Below, piece by piece: positions 36,124 to 44,993 of a stretch of DNA of 64,000 nucleotides (position 1 is the first letter of the stretch; every line of letters begins with the position of its first letter). Source of the stretch: a virus; IMG/VR virus record IMGVR_UViG_3300025009_000054, positions 78,705 through 142,704 of that record; one strand, written 5' to 3'. The notes under the pieces are model-generated. The model did no database searches. It saw nothing but the letters and a program-made list of their open reading frames with translations, and was not told where the DNA came from. The position numbers and the translations under genes were made by a program.

Positions 36124-39100
36124 TACACTGTCCCACCTGCCACTTGATACCAGTAGGCTTTCATAGCCTCACTATCGAGTGTAAGCTTGCCAACCTTTTG
36201 GGAGCCTATCTGAACGTCTATGGAATTTGACCCAGATGGCATATGCTGTTGTGTATTACTAGATTGCCGACCTACCGGTGCAAGTTGCATCTGTAATTCG
36301 CCACCTTGATTTCTAATATTCTGCATTTCTTGAAAATCAGGTGTAGGCAGCGTTATTATAGTCTGAACATCGGGTTCATTGTAGGTATATCCACTATTAC
36401 GGTTATCACTTATTTCCTGAGACCCAGGTACCGACGACGGTATAGGCGCAGATTCAGTAGGAATAACATTGTTTATGTCCTGACCAAACATGTCATTAGC
36501 GGTATCTGTAGAGTATGCGGTGTTTCCAGGCTGTACATAACCATTAATGCCCCACGCTTGTCCTACAACGTCTCTAAATTTATCGACACCTTCTTTAAAC
36601 CTGTCAGCAGAATTCTTCTCTATATTTGCTGTAGATGCTTGTCCACTCAATAAATACTTAAACGAATCATTGAGTGTATCTGTTACTCCATTATCCTTCA
36701 TCATGCTAACAGCTTTATCATAGAAACCCTTGTGCATAGATGTGTATGAGCCGATACCTCCGCCATATTCATCCCTAGATTGTTTGTATGGGTAGAATCC
36801 GGAACCTAACATCTGCCAGTTAGACGCACCAACTGGCATAGTATATGTTCCACCATCAAGCTGCATACCTTGTTCGGTTATCATAGATGCCCACGATTGT
36901 CGAACATAATCTATTTGATTGTATAGACCCTCATATTCCCCACGAAGTTCCTTAACCCTATCTCGCCATTGCGATGACCCCTTTGCACCATTCTGCTCCA
37001 TCTCTTTCATGACATTCATGATCATGTGCATACGGCGATTCGTATCATCGATCTGTTCATACAGAATTGGCATCTGTTCGGTTGCTGGTCTATGTTGAAT
37101 TTGCATCACTCTAAGTTGAGTTTGTCTAAATTCAGATATATTCCGTTCAACATCCATATTATTTTGATATCGGAGGGCAATCTTTTGTCTCTCTATTCTG
37201 ATAAGGTCCTGCTCACCAGCATATATCTGCTGTCTGAGTGCAAATTCCTCAGCAGCAGTATGCACTTGTGATTTCATTACCTCAAGCTTCTCTTTATTAT
37301 TCTTAAGATCACGAGTAGTTAATGATACACCCTCATCAATCATGTCGATTTGCTTGCGTATATCGACACCAAATATTTCCGATGTACTAATGCGTTCCTG
37401 CAAAAGACCCTTCTCAAATCCAATCTTTTGCGAACGCATCTCATATGGCACGAGAGCAATACGAGCCTTTAGCTCAGCTTCCTCTCTATCTATCTGCAAT
37501 AATCTTTGCTTAAACTGAAATACTTCCTGAATACTGTATCCATACTCTTTCCAGTTCTTAATACGATCTTGAAGATCATTACGCTCTATTTGATTTATCG
37601 CTGACTGTTCCTTACCGTATTTAACGATATCTTGCCATGGTGCTGGTCCTTTACCGGAACCGTAATCTTCAAACGCTTTACCCCAGTCACGTGGGGCATT
37701 TTCAGATTTCCATTGTTTATATTGAGCCTCAGCACGTGGAAACTCAACCTTTTCAGTCATTTTCTGTTCGCGCTCAAGATTACGAATTTCCTTACCAAGT
37801 TGCACAATGTTCATGGACGTATGCATAATACGAGTATTCATCTCCATAAGTCCTTGAACGTCATCTGGACTTAATTTATGGGCTTCCTCACGCAGTAATG
37901 CAAGTTGTTGTTTTGCAATCTTAACCGAGGCAGATAAAGCATCGGATTGACCCTTCCAATCCCCACCAATGGTGCGCTCTCCACCAGGAATAGCCCATTT
38001 CATCTTGTAATCACCTTCGCCAACTTCACCTTTACCTGGCATACCAAGTTGAAATGTGCCACCACCGCGTCTAGCCATATCATACATAGAAGAAGCTACT
38101 TCAGATTGATTTTGTAATGTTGGGTATAGAATAGTTTTAAGGTTTTGTATCCATTCGACCATCATACGAGATTTATCAAAACCTTCTATGCTAATACGGT
38201 TGCCCCTTTTATTCATTTCTGCTACTGCAGCTTTATCATCCATTTGAATAGAATTGAATGATTTTTCATAATTCTTAATATCCGCACCAGCGATAGTTTT
38301 TTTCATGCGGTCAGCTACGGCTTTTAGGAGTTCAGGATCTTTATCACCTACCATTTTTAGTGGCACAGGTTGAAAATCTCCAGGTTGAGTGCGCCTGAAC
38401 CCAGGTTGAGGACGATCCTTACTAATACGCTCTCTTTCTTCTTCTGTTATTTGATGTTTAACCGATTCATATCGCGCCTTAAAATCGTTAGTTTTACTAG
38501 AATAGCTATCTCTTTCAATCTCACGAAATTTCTCAATTTGCGATTTGTACCACTCAAATTGTCCTTGTGGATCTTTTGGCATTGGCTTACTACCCAATTC
38601 ATTCAATTGGGCATATTTGTGAGCTATTCCCTGTTTAAATTCTTTTAATGCATCGCCAGCAGCTTTAGTTTGACTTCTAAAACTAACTATTCCGGCTATT
38701 AGCCCGCTAATAGCCCCAATAAGTAACCCCCAATATCCAGTGAACGAAAATGCTAGCGCTGTTGTTGTACCAACACCTACACCAACAGCAATAGCGCCAC
38801 CAACAGATGGCTTTTGTTTCTCTCTGGCATTTTGCATAACATATGAATTTGCCATATATGTAGCAAACCCAGCTAGTAATGCAGGACCCATTGACCTCAT
38901 AAATTGAGCTCCAGACTCACCCCTAGTCATACCGGTACCTAAGCGTCCACCAAACATGGTAAATGGGTCATTTGGATTTCGTATTGCAAAAAGCCCTCTC
39001 ATGCTACCTAATGCGACCCCAAGTTGTCCTGGTACTAATAATCCTGGTAAGGCTGACAATGCTGGTGCCATCCCAACTCTTCTTGCAGCCATAAGTCCAG

Positions 39101-39944
39101 CGGCAGTCATGCCACCATATGCTAATAAATGCCCACCACCTGTACCTACCCCACCACCAAGTTTACTAGAGAGTTGCCCGATTGCGACACCAACATTACG
39201 CATGTCACCCAAAAATGTAGTTATTGTCTTCTGCCATGCAAGTGACATGTCTATAATCGCATCATTGAAATCACGCTTTACTGACATCTGAAAATCTTGG
39301 AATTCACGTAGTTTCTTAAATTCAGGATCATCAACTTTTACTTTTGCTTCATTAAACCTACGGACCAATACAGCAGTTTCATAGTTGTATTGACGCATTA
39401 CTGATATGAAGTCCTGTCCACTCATGGCTCTTTTACCAGTAAATACGTCTTGCATTGTAGGCATTTGCTCAATAAGTTTATTGAACTGACCCATCATTTG
39501 TGGAGCTTGATCTCTGAATACATACGCCATTTTATTCATATAGTCGTCAAGGTCTTTATTATTAAGACTTCTGACATTAAGACGTACTCCAGCCACAGAT
39601 CTGGATAGCCCGTCAAGCATAGATATGATATCTGCACGTGGTATATTCATTGATTTTGATAGACTTACGACATTAACTTTAAGTCTATCGACTTCTTGTG
39701 CACTGATATGTAGGTTTTTCGACAAATTGTAGAGGCTTACTGTATATGATAGTACGCTTGCTTGCATAGCACCAAAATTAAGCGCACTTCCCATTTCACC
39801 TGACATGCCTTTTGCAGCGTCTGATACTGCATGCATAGATGTAGCTATACCAAGAACACTATCTGCCAGTATAGCACCAGGGCTAGCACCGGCACCAGCT
39901 AAAAGAGCTGCGCCAGCTAAATTTTCTCCTATGATGTTTGCCAT
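36123..39944 (-). CDS. Tape measure protein
   Basis: 1273 residues, ATG behind GAGAGG. It sets tail length and probably helps DNA entry. The N-terminal third has a glycine-rich hydrophobic start and several helices. Residues about 385-425 form a Gly/Ala-rich membrane-like segment (GVGTTTALAFSF...GLLIGAISGLIAGI). A long charged coiled-coil region (about 450-1010) follows, and the C-terminus is disordered. By the usual 1.5 angstrom per residue this predicts a tail near 190 nm (inference). It follows the chaperone and holin-like genes, the standard siphovirus order. Confidence 0.9.
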   Translation of the reverse strand: MANIIGENLAGAALLAGAGASPGAILADSVLGIATSMHAVSDAAKGMSGEMGSALNFGAMQASVLSYTVSLYNLSKNLHISAQEVDRLKVNVVSLSKSMNIPRADIISMLDGLSRSVAGVRLNVRSLNNKDLDDYMNKMAYVFRDQAPQMMGQFNKLIEQMPTMQDVFTGKRAMSGQDFISVMRQYNYETAVLVRRFNEAKVKVDDPEFKKLREFQDFQMSVKRDFNDAIIDMSLAWQKTITTFLGDMRNVGVAIGQLSSKLGGGVGTGGGHLLAYGGMTAAGLMAARRVGMAPALSALPGLLVPGQLGVALGSMRGLFAIRNPNDPFTMFGGRLGTGMTRGESGAQFMRSMGPALLAGFATYMANSYVMQNAREKQKPSVGGAIAVGVGVGTTTALAFSFTGYWGLLIGAISGLIAGIVSFRSQTKAAGDALKEFKQGIAHKYAQLNELGSKPMPKDPQGQFEWYKSQIEKFREIERDSYSSKTNDFKARYESVKHQITEEERERISKDRPQPGFRRTQPGDFQPVPLKMVGDKDPELLKAVADRMKKTIAGADIKNYEKSFNSIQMDDKAAVAEMNKRGNRISIEGFDKSRMMVEWIQNLKTILYPTLQNQSEVASSMYDMARRGGGTFQLGMPGKGEVGEGDYKMKWAIPGGERTIGGDWKGQSDALSASVKIAKQQLALLREEAHKLSPDDVQGLMEMNTRIMHTSMNIVQLGKEIRNLEREQKMTEKVEFPRAEAQYKQWKSENAPRDWGKAFEDYGSGKGPAPWQDIVKYGKEQSAINQIERNDLQDRIKNWKEYGYSIQEVFQFKQRLLQIDREEAELKARIALVPYEMRSQKIGFEKGLLQERISTSEIFGVDIRKQIDMIDEGVSLTTRDLKNNKEKLEVMKSQVHTAAEEFALRQQIYAGEQDLIRIERQKIALRYQNNMDVERNISEFRQTQLRVMQIQHRPATEQMPILYEQIDDTNRRMHMIMNVMKEMEQNGAKGSSQWRDRVKELRGEYEGLYNQIDYVRQSWASMITEQGMQLDGGTYTMPVGASNWQMLGSGFYPYKQSRDEYGGGIGSYTSMHKGFYDKAVSMMKDNGVTDTLNDSFKYLLSGQASTANIEKNSADRFKEGVDKFRDVVGQAWGINGYVQPGNTAYSTDTANDMFGQDINNVIPTESAPIPSSVPGSQEISDNRNSGYTYNEPDVQTIITLPTPDFQEMQNIRNQGGELQMQLAPVGRQSSNTQQHMPSGSNSIDVQIGSQKVGKLTLDSEAMKAYWYQVAGGTV

Positions 39945-40024
39945 GATGGTATACCTCTCGAAGTGTAATCTATGAATATAATAGGTGTAATGTTGGGGAG
40001 TGTTTACTACTAATGTACGAAAGT

Positions 40025-40360
40025 CTAATACACACTACCTGGAGCATCAATGATTGCCTGTCCAGTCGATATTAGCCAATGGATAATAAGTAAGAATATA
40101 ATTACCAATATGATCTCAAAGAATGTCTGCGTGAGACAGCATCCACATCCACACCCAGTACCAGAATCTTCATTAGATGGATATCCATGGACGGTCTGAT
40201 TAGGCTCTTCATGATATGGGTTATGGTATTCCTTCCCATACATACCATCTGGAGGATCAATACCTGGATGATCGCGCATCCACTTGTCTACGGCTTTTTC
40301 TTGATCTCTCCTATAGCTATCTTTTAATAGTTTTGCTGGTATCAATGGCCACCACCACAT
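40025..40360 (-). CDS. Small membrane protein with Cys-rich patch
   Basis: 111 residues from ATG 40360 (GAGAGG upstream; the in-frame GTG at 40369 would touch that site). The N-terminus is MWWWPLIPAKLL, the middle polar, then SGTGCGCGCC just before a strong transmembrane helix (FFEIILVIIFLLIIHWLI). The cysteines beside the membrane could be acylated or redox-active. It is the first gene after promoter copy 2 and stands before the tape measure. It may be a lysis or tail-membrane protein. Confidence 0.65.
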   Translation of the reverse strand: MWWWPLIPAKLLKDSYRRDQEKAVDKWMRDHPGIDPPDGMYGKEYHNPYHEEPNQTVHGYPSNEDSGTGCGCGCCLTQTFFEIILVIIFLLIIHWLISTGQAIIDAPGSVY

Positions 40361-40405
40361 AATGTACACCTCTCACGTCAAAGTGATATTCCTACCTCAA
40401 AAGTG

Positions 40406-40434
40406 TAGACGCACGAAAAGGGATAGATGGTGTC
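40406..40434 (-). promoter_or_regulatory. Putative phage promoter, copy 2 (tape measure and tail operon)
   Basis: Minus strand GACACC, 17 bases, CGTCTA, then CACTTTTGAGG. Same spacing as copies 1 and 3. About 50-75 bases before the start of the small membrane protein gene. Confidence 0.6.
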
Positions 40435-40461
40435 AACATGGTTTCTACAATGGCCGAGACG

Positions 40462-40505
40462 ACCGTTCCCGCCCAAAGAGGAGTGCCTCTTTTATCAAGA
40501 ACGGT
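40462..40505. terminator. Compound hairpin in the gap after the holin-like gene
   Basis: Outer arms ACCGTTC (40462-40468) and GAACGGT (40499-40505) enclose an inner stem AAAGAGG (40475-40481) with CCTCTTT (40486-40492). On the minus strand no U-tract follows the outer stem, so termination is uncertain. It sits directly upstream of promoter copy 2 and may insulate the two operons. Confidence 0.4.
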
Positions 40506-40546
40506 TTATAAGACCCATGGGGCTTTTGGAATAACAAGAAACGCGT

Positions 40547-40939
40547 TTACGGACCAGGTTTGCCTTTAATAATATCGACAATACTACTGGATTGCTGTAT
40601 CATGTGTGTCGCCAGTTGTTGCCATGTCCAATACCACCCGCCGAATGCAAATGCTATTGTCGCGGCAACAACTGTCCAAAATTTCGAATTGAGGATTTTT
40701 ACCTGAATTTTAAGTCCTTTAATACTACCTTCGCAATCAGCAATTCTACTATCACCACTATCGGCATGCCATAATTGTTTATCGGCACGTGACATAAAAT
40801 CCTGACATTGTCCACATCTACTAAGTAATGGTCCTATACTACTACTCATATATGTAACAGTTTCAGTAAGAGCGTCGATTTTAGCACCTAAAACTGCAAT
40901 ATCAACTTTCTCAGATTGATCGTCTCTAGGTGCAGCCAC
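40547..40939 (-). CDS. Single-span membrane protein, holin or XhlA-like candidate
   Basis: About 130 residues from GTG 40939 (GGAGG five bases upstream; the longer start overlaps this site). Cytoplasmic coiled-coil-like part (KVDIAVLGAKIDALTETVTYMSSSI) with a CGQC pair, a second helix, then one membrane span FWTVVAATIAFAFGGWYW and a short polar tail. This resembles XhlA-type lysis accessory proteins, but position between tail chaperones and tape measure is also compatible with a tail role. Confidence 0.5.
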   Translation of the reverse strand: MAAPRDDQSEKVDIAVLGAKIDALTETVTYMSSSIGPLLSRCGQCQDFMSRADKQLWHADSGDSRIADCEGSIKGLKIQVKILNSKFWTVVAATIAFAFGGWYWTWQQLATHMIQQSSSIVDIIKGKPGP

Positions 40940-41017
40940 GGCATCCTCCACTAATTACTATACTAACTAAGCGCCTGGTACTGAGCGGCACTCAGCAATA
41001 TAGTAGTTGGAGACGCA

Positions 41018-41518
41018 TTACGACAGCACTTTCTCATCGTATGTCTGAAGTATTTTTGCAAGGATAGCAGTAGGGAGGCTACGTCTTATATTCTTGACTG
41101 TAGATGCATCTAGCTGTTCCACTTCAAACAAGGTAACAAGCTTGAGAGGCATGTCGATTGTCCAGTCTTTGAGCAAATACTTGATCTTTGCAAATCTGAC
41201 ACTTGAAGGATCATGGTAGTATCCAAGTATGGGATTATTCACTATCGATTCCTGACTAATAAGTGCATCGAGCTCAGCGTTAGTAGCTACCATCTTAGCT
41301 TCTTCACGTGTATAATCAGACGGTACAAATTGTATATTCAGATCGTCAGTAGATTCTGTACCTTCATCTTTATTATTTGGTGTATATCGCTGCACAAACG
41401 ACTCATATTCCTCAAGAGATAGTACACTCGATCTTGTATGGTCTTCATTCACAGCAACATATATGACTATAGGAATGCGCTTATTGGTATCTACTCTATA
41501 TTTAGAAAGATTTGACAT
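41018..41518 (-). CDS. Paralogue of the tail assembly chaperone (G-like)
   Basis: 166 residues, ATG with AAAGGAG upstream. The C-terminal half, NPILGYYHDP...KIKYLLKDW...LDASTVKNIRRSLP, parallels the neighbouring G-like protein (NPILRKHNKYKYLLRGWSI...LDLTFVRDSI). This suggests gene duplication. It lies between the frameshifted chaperone and the tape measure. It may bind tape measure protein as a second chaperone. No frameshift site is seen at its end. Confidence 0.6.
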   Translation of the reverse strand: MSNLSKYRVDTNKRIPIVIYVAVNEDHTRSSVLSLEEYESFVQRYTPNNKDEGTESTDDLNIQFVPSDYTREEAKMVATNAELDALISQESIVNNPILGYYHDPSSVRFAKIKYLLKDWTIDMPLKLVTLFEVEQLDASTVKNIRRSLPTAILAKILQTYDEKVLS

Positions 41519-41533
41519 GACTAAGATTCTCCT

Positions 41534-41800
41534 TTACGAAAATGGACAGCCTGACCCACTATTTGGGTTTAGCTCTCTACGTATTTGTAGTGCGAGTAAT
41601 ATGCGTTCTACTTTCTGTGGATCCATATTATGAAAGTCAGCCCAGGAGATACCCAGATCTTTCCATAGTATTCTAGCTATCTCGAACTCATACAATTCTA
41701 ATATGTCAGCACTCATATCAACGATGCCACTATTCTTGCGATTACTATAAAACCCTGCGGCATACTTCTTAAATGAGCGATGACGATCTCCTGGGCTTAT
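41534..41800 (-). CDS. T-part of tail assembly chaperone, read through a -1 frameshift
   Basis: 88 codons (ISPGDRHRSFKKYAAGF onward, ending PNSGSGCPFS) in the -1 frame relative to the G-like gene, open directly from the slip site. An internal ATG at 41716 has no Shine-Dalgarno sequence, so I do not treat it as a separate gene. The G-T fusion would be about 252 residues. In lambda and many siphoviruses the minority G-T product coats the tape measure during tail assembly, and the position here is the expected one. Confidence 0.78.
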   Translation of the reverse strand: MSPGDRHRSFKKYAAGFYSNRKNSGIVDMSADILELYEFEIARILWKDLGISWADFHNMDPQKVERILLALQIRRELNPNSGSGCPFS

Positions 41801-42291
41801 TTTTTTGGGTTTGGTTTGTCGAGATCAGAATCGCGCATACCTAGTTCCAATACCATATCAGCTTTATCAATAAACGCATCAAGTATGATGGGGTCTATAG
41901 CATGTGGACCATTTATACTATCACGCACAAATGTTAGGTCTAACTGAGTTCCTTCGGGATTAAGCTTTACATTAATCGGCGACCCATCATCCTCTGTGAT
42001 ACTCCAACCGCGCAGTAGGTATTTGTACTTATTATGCTTCCTAAGTATAGGATTAATGTAGTGGGTGCCACTAGTCCTATCAAACAATGTTGACTGCATA
42101 TCTATTTCTAGTTTTGTTTGATAGTCCCAATGTAAAAACTCAGCCCATTCAGTAACTATCTGCGATTGATCATATCCACGCGATAGTAGATCATGCTTAT
42201 GTGATTCACTACGTATAATTGATATGCCGCTTTTTGTCTGAAGAACATCTATGTTAACGCGGAATGTATCACCTTGCTTCCTATATCCCAT
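41797..42291 (-). CDS. Tail assembly chaperone G-like protein
   Basis: About 164 residues from ATG 42291 (GGGAGG upstream at 11; the longer GTG start collides with that site). Middle part FRVNIDVLQTKSGISI and TKLEIDMQSTLFDR beta strands, then a helical C-terminus ending DLDKPNPKK. The last two Lys codons form the slippery A AAA AAA just before the TAA. It is preceded by two tail-tube-like genes and followed by the T frame and tape measure, as in lambda G/T. Confidence 0.8.
   Translation of the reverse strand: MGYRKQGDTFRVNIDVLQTKSGISIIRSESHKHDLLSRGYDQSQIVTEWAEFLHWDYQTKLEIDMQSTLFDRTSGTHYINPILRKHNKYKYLLRGWSITEDDGSPINVKLNPEGTQLDLTFVRDSINGPHAIDPIILDAFIDKADMVLELGMRDSDLDKPNPKK
41800..41806 (-). 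promoter_or_regulatory. Programmed -1 ribosomal frameshift slippery heptamer
   Basis: A AAA AAA in the zero-frame phase X XXY YYZ, followed at once by the TAA stop of the G frame. The -1 frame is open for 88 codons beyond it. CCC precedes the A run, giving a further alternative slip. Confidence 0.8.
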
Positions 42292-42327
42292 AACATATAT
42301 CACCTCCCATCTTGTATTGGGAGGATA

Positions 42328-43164
42328 TTATGTTAATCCATCCCAATCACCAGTAATGACGTATATTGGTCTGTAAACATAGTCACCAACAGATGTAAAA
42401 CTAAACTTCTGCGTTATTCGATTACTATGATTATCAAGATCTGTGGGATCTTCATCCCAGATAGCAGAGTGTACTCTTAACCCTATATCATCATTATCTA
42501 TTGATTCACCTAGAAGAAAGTCAATTGATTCACTACCACGTAACTCTTGTCTTTCTATAGTTGTAATCGAACCTGAAACATCCACAGCGCCAATGCCAAC
42601 ATGACTAAATGATCTATAACCATCCCACGTATGTTTATAAACATTATTACGCTTAATAGATATAGACCACTCGGAAACGTTGTCAGTAATTATATCGCAT
42701 CCAGATACTGCTGTTCTATATGATGTTACCAATTTTTGTGGGTATGTCTGACCTATATCTGTCGGATAAGTACTATATTCCCACCCTTGAGATGATACTT
42801 GTACGTCACACGATACGTATGATCCATTGCCACAATTTATATTTACTGCGTCTATATAGCAATTGTAAAATACACGAACATCTGATACATAATCTACAGT
42901 TATATCTATTGGTTCTACCGTATTGAGGACACCATTGAGTACCTGCAAAAAATCACATGAAGCATCAGTGTCGTATATGTCATATGCGGGGATACTGATG
43001 AGGCCACCAGATGTTGATGGCCCCATCGTTACTGACGAAGAATATGAGTCCGGCACCGGCCTACGACTCAAGTTATATACGTTCGATGTATTGAGGGTAC
43101 ATCGACTCCAAGCTATAGGCAGTCCGCCGAAGCATACTCTAGATTTATATATGCCATCGGCCAT
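42328..43164 (-). CDS. Tail tube-like protein, second copy
   Basis: 278 residues, ATG behind GGAGG. Beta-rich, with SEWSISIKRN and DVSGSITTIERQEL blocks that parallel the upstream tail-tube-like protein (SGWSISLDNQ and CSGNITLINP). Size and place fit a major or minor tail tube subunit. Ser/Tyr-rich surface strands. Likely arose by duplication. Confidence 0.6.
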   Translation of the reverse strand: MADGIYKSRVCFGGLPIAWSRCTLNTSNVYNLSRRPVPDSYSSSVTMGPSTSGGLISIPAYDIYDTDASCDFLQVLNGVLNTVEPIDITVDYVSDVRVFYNCYIDAVNINCGNGSYVSCDVQVSSQGWEYSTYPTDIGQTYPQKLVTSYRTAVSGCDIITDNVSEWSISIKRNNVYKHTWDGYRSFSHVGIGAVDVSGSITTIERQELRGSESIDFLLGESIDNDDIGLRVHSAIWDEDPTDLDNHSNRITQKFSFTSVGDYVYRPIYVITGDWDGLT

Positions 43165-43182
43165 AACCTTAAACCTCCAATA

Positions 43183-44163
43183 TTACGCTGTATCTGTCCA
43201 AGTAGTAGAAGCACTGACCCTCAACAAGAATGAATCAGTAGAGCTATCTGTTTCTGGTATAAGATTATTAGCTACTTGGTATCCGAGTCTTTGCGTAATC
43301 CTAGTATTTGGCTCTGGGAGCGGCACACCATATTCACCAAACTTAACAATTGGTATGAAAATCGTACCTGGTGTACCCTTATATCCATATGTGCCACCAG
43401 AATCATCATGCCCGTAGTCGCGTATATCGTACACTGAGATTCTTATACAAGTGCCATTAGGCTTACTCTTAAAGTTACCATCAATGTATGGATTGATAAG
43501 CGTGATGTTTCCACTACACTTCTGTTGACCCATATGCAATCTCTCGCCCTGTGGATCAATTGCCGTTGCTGCTGATATGAATGTTCCCCCGATCTGATTA
43601 TCGAGGCTAATGCTCCATCCAGATACATCATCGGCAACCCAGTTTGCGTCTACAGCACTCCACACACCACTTGCCGATGTTCCGACCTCAACTAGAGTTC
43701 TCCAGAATGGAATCTGTGGCTTATCGACATATTTAGAATCGAGTGTTCCACCAGTAGAATCACCGTATGTGATTACATCTGTACTATCAACTACGCCACA
43801 TCTGATACCACAGGTAGCAGATAAACCTCCACCTGGATCCGCAGTAAGTTCAAATGTGCCTAGAGCACCGTGATACGTTTGTCTTGAAAAGCTATTATCA
43901 ATTATGATAGTCCTATTCGCTCTGCGTTCGGTTTCGGACTTGATAAATAGCTGTAGCATGTCATAGAGCATTGCACGTCCCAATATTGGGAATGTAATGT
44001 TACCCTGACGAGTGAGCCCACCTTCACTAATTCCTAAGGAAGTGGGTGACCCATTAACGTCTGGTGTAATAATATTCTGTGTCTCAGCGATAGTTTCATT
44101 AGTGTATGGATACCCAACACCATCTATCGTGACTATACCCTTGTATCCTGCTGCACCCTGCAT
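43183..44163 (-). CDS. Major tail tube-like protein
   Basis: 326 residues, ATG behind GGAGGTG. The N-terminal GYKGIVTIDGVGYPYTNETI and the later block WSISLDNQIGGTFISA...GQQKCSGNITLINPYIDG are typical of siphovirus tail tube (gpV/TP901-like) beta folds. It lies downstream of the neck genes and upstream of the chaperone. Whether this or the next gene is the main tube subunit cannot be decided here. Confidence 0.65.
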   Translation of the reverse strand: MQGAAGYKGIVTIDGVGYPYTNETIAETQNIITPDVNGSPTSLGISEGGLTRQGNITFPILGRAMLYDMLQLFIKSETERRANRTIIIDNSFSRQTYHGALGTFELTADPGGGLSATCGIRCGVVDSTDVITYGDSTGGTLDSKYVDKPQIPFWRTLVEVGTSASGVWSAVDANWVADDVSGWSISLDNQIGGTFISAATAIDPQGERLHMGQQKCSGNITLINPYIDGNFKSKPNGTCIRISVYDIRDYGHDDSGGTYGYKGTPGTIFIPIVKFGEYGVPLPEPNTRITQRLGYQVANNLIPETDSSTDSFLLRVSASTTWTDTA

Positions 44164-44227
44164 TGGTAGTCACCTCCTGAAATCGTAGATGATACTATCA
44201 TCTATTACCTATAGTAGCGTGATGTAC

Positions 44228-44725
44228 TCATGGGTCATATAATGCTGTTGGTATATCAATTTTGAACGTAGCAGTCATTGACCCAGTCCTTACTCCCTTG
44301 CCCATACGCTCGGTATAATTAATACTAAGAGGCATTTGTAAGTCCCATACGGTTAGTACGGTTGTCCCAACAGTAATCTGCAGATTAATACCACGTAAAC
44401 AAAGTGTCCTAATGGCATCTATAAATACTGCAGTCATACTCTCTAGAGTTGCTGCATCATTAGATTTAGCATTTGCCTGTATTGTATACGAATGTAATTC
44501 TGCAAACACACCAGTTGATAACCTATTTTGCTGTTCTGGACCGTGTTGCATATAGATATTGGGGAAATGCGGTGCTACCTGTGGCGCAGTATATACGACG
44601 AATTCATCACTAGTATACGCAGACAAAGCGGTATTAATAAACGTATTATTGGCATCCAATTCAAGCCATGCTTTAAAAGCATCACGTATTTTGTTTTGTA
44701 TATCGGGCGGTGGTTTTAATACCAT
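44228..44725 (-). CDS. Tail completion or terminator-like protein
   Basis: 165 residues, ATG with GAGGTG upstream. Begins with a helix (DIQNKIRDAFKAWLELDA), then beta strands including VFAELHSYTIQANAKSND and TERMGKGVRTGSMTATFKIDI. Mixed alpha/beta form and place between neck genes and tail tube match tail terminator proteins. No exact family match recognised. Confidence 0.55.
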   Translation of the reverse strand: MVLKPPPDIQNKIRDAFKAWLELDANNTFINTALSAYTSDEFVVYTAPQVAPHFPNIYMQHGPEQQNRLSTGVFAELHSYTIQANAKSNDAATLESMTAVFIDAIRTLCLRGINLQITVGTTVLTVWDLQMPLSINYTERMGKGVRTGSMTATFKIDIPTALYDP

Positions 44726-44728
44726 TTA

Positions 44729-44884
44729 TTACACCTCAGATGACAACATATCATGTACTGATTCTATGAAACTGCTGAACACCTTAATAGTCAATTTCTC
44801 ATCGGAATCTAGTATTTCAGAAACATTATTGAGATCGTCTGCCTGTACTGCTATCTTGTCTAGGATTGGTCTAACGTCTGTCAT
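44729..44884 (-). CDS. Small acidic protein, 51 residues
   Basis: ATG at 44884 with GAGGGG seven bases upstream; ends just before the terminator-like tail gene, whose ribosome site overlaps its last codons. The product starts MTDVRPILDKIAVQADDL and is acidic and helical, possibly a small neck or assembly factor. Not recognised. Confidence 0.6.
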   Translation of the reverse strand: MTDVRPILDKIAVQADDLNNVSEILDSDEKLTIKVFSSFIESVHDMLSSEV

Positions 44885-44885
44885 A

Positions 44886-44993
44886 TTACACCCCTCGTAA
44901 TTTCGTTATGACATGCCTAAATGCGTAACAAAACGACACTCCTATAATTGCAACTACTAAAATACCAAAGACAATTTTAATTACTAACATCAT
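44886..44993 (-). CDS. Small single-span membrane protein, 35 residues
   Basis: ATG at 44993 overlaps the previous stop (ATGA), GAGG eight bases upstream. The product MMLVIKIVFGILVVAIIGV is one membrane helix followed by a short basic tail (HVITKLRG). Likely coupled to the connector gene. Unusual in the middle of neck genes; function unknown. Confidence 0.55.
   Translation of the reverse strand: MMLVIKIVFGILVVAIIGVSFCYAFRHVITKLRGV

Noticed and set aside
41534-41716. Independent small gene starting at ATG 41716
   Set aside because: No Shine-Dalgarno sequence. The same frame is open upstream to the slippery heptamer, which explains it as the T-part of a frameshift product.
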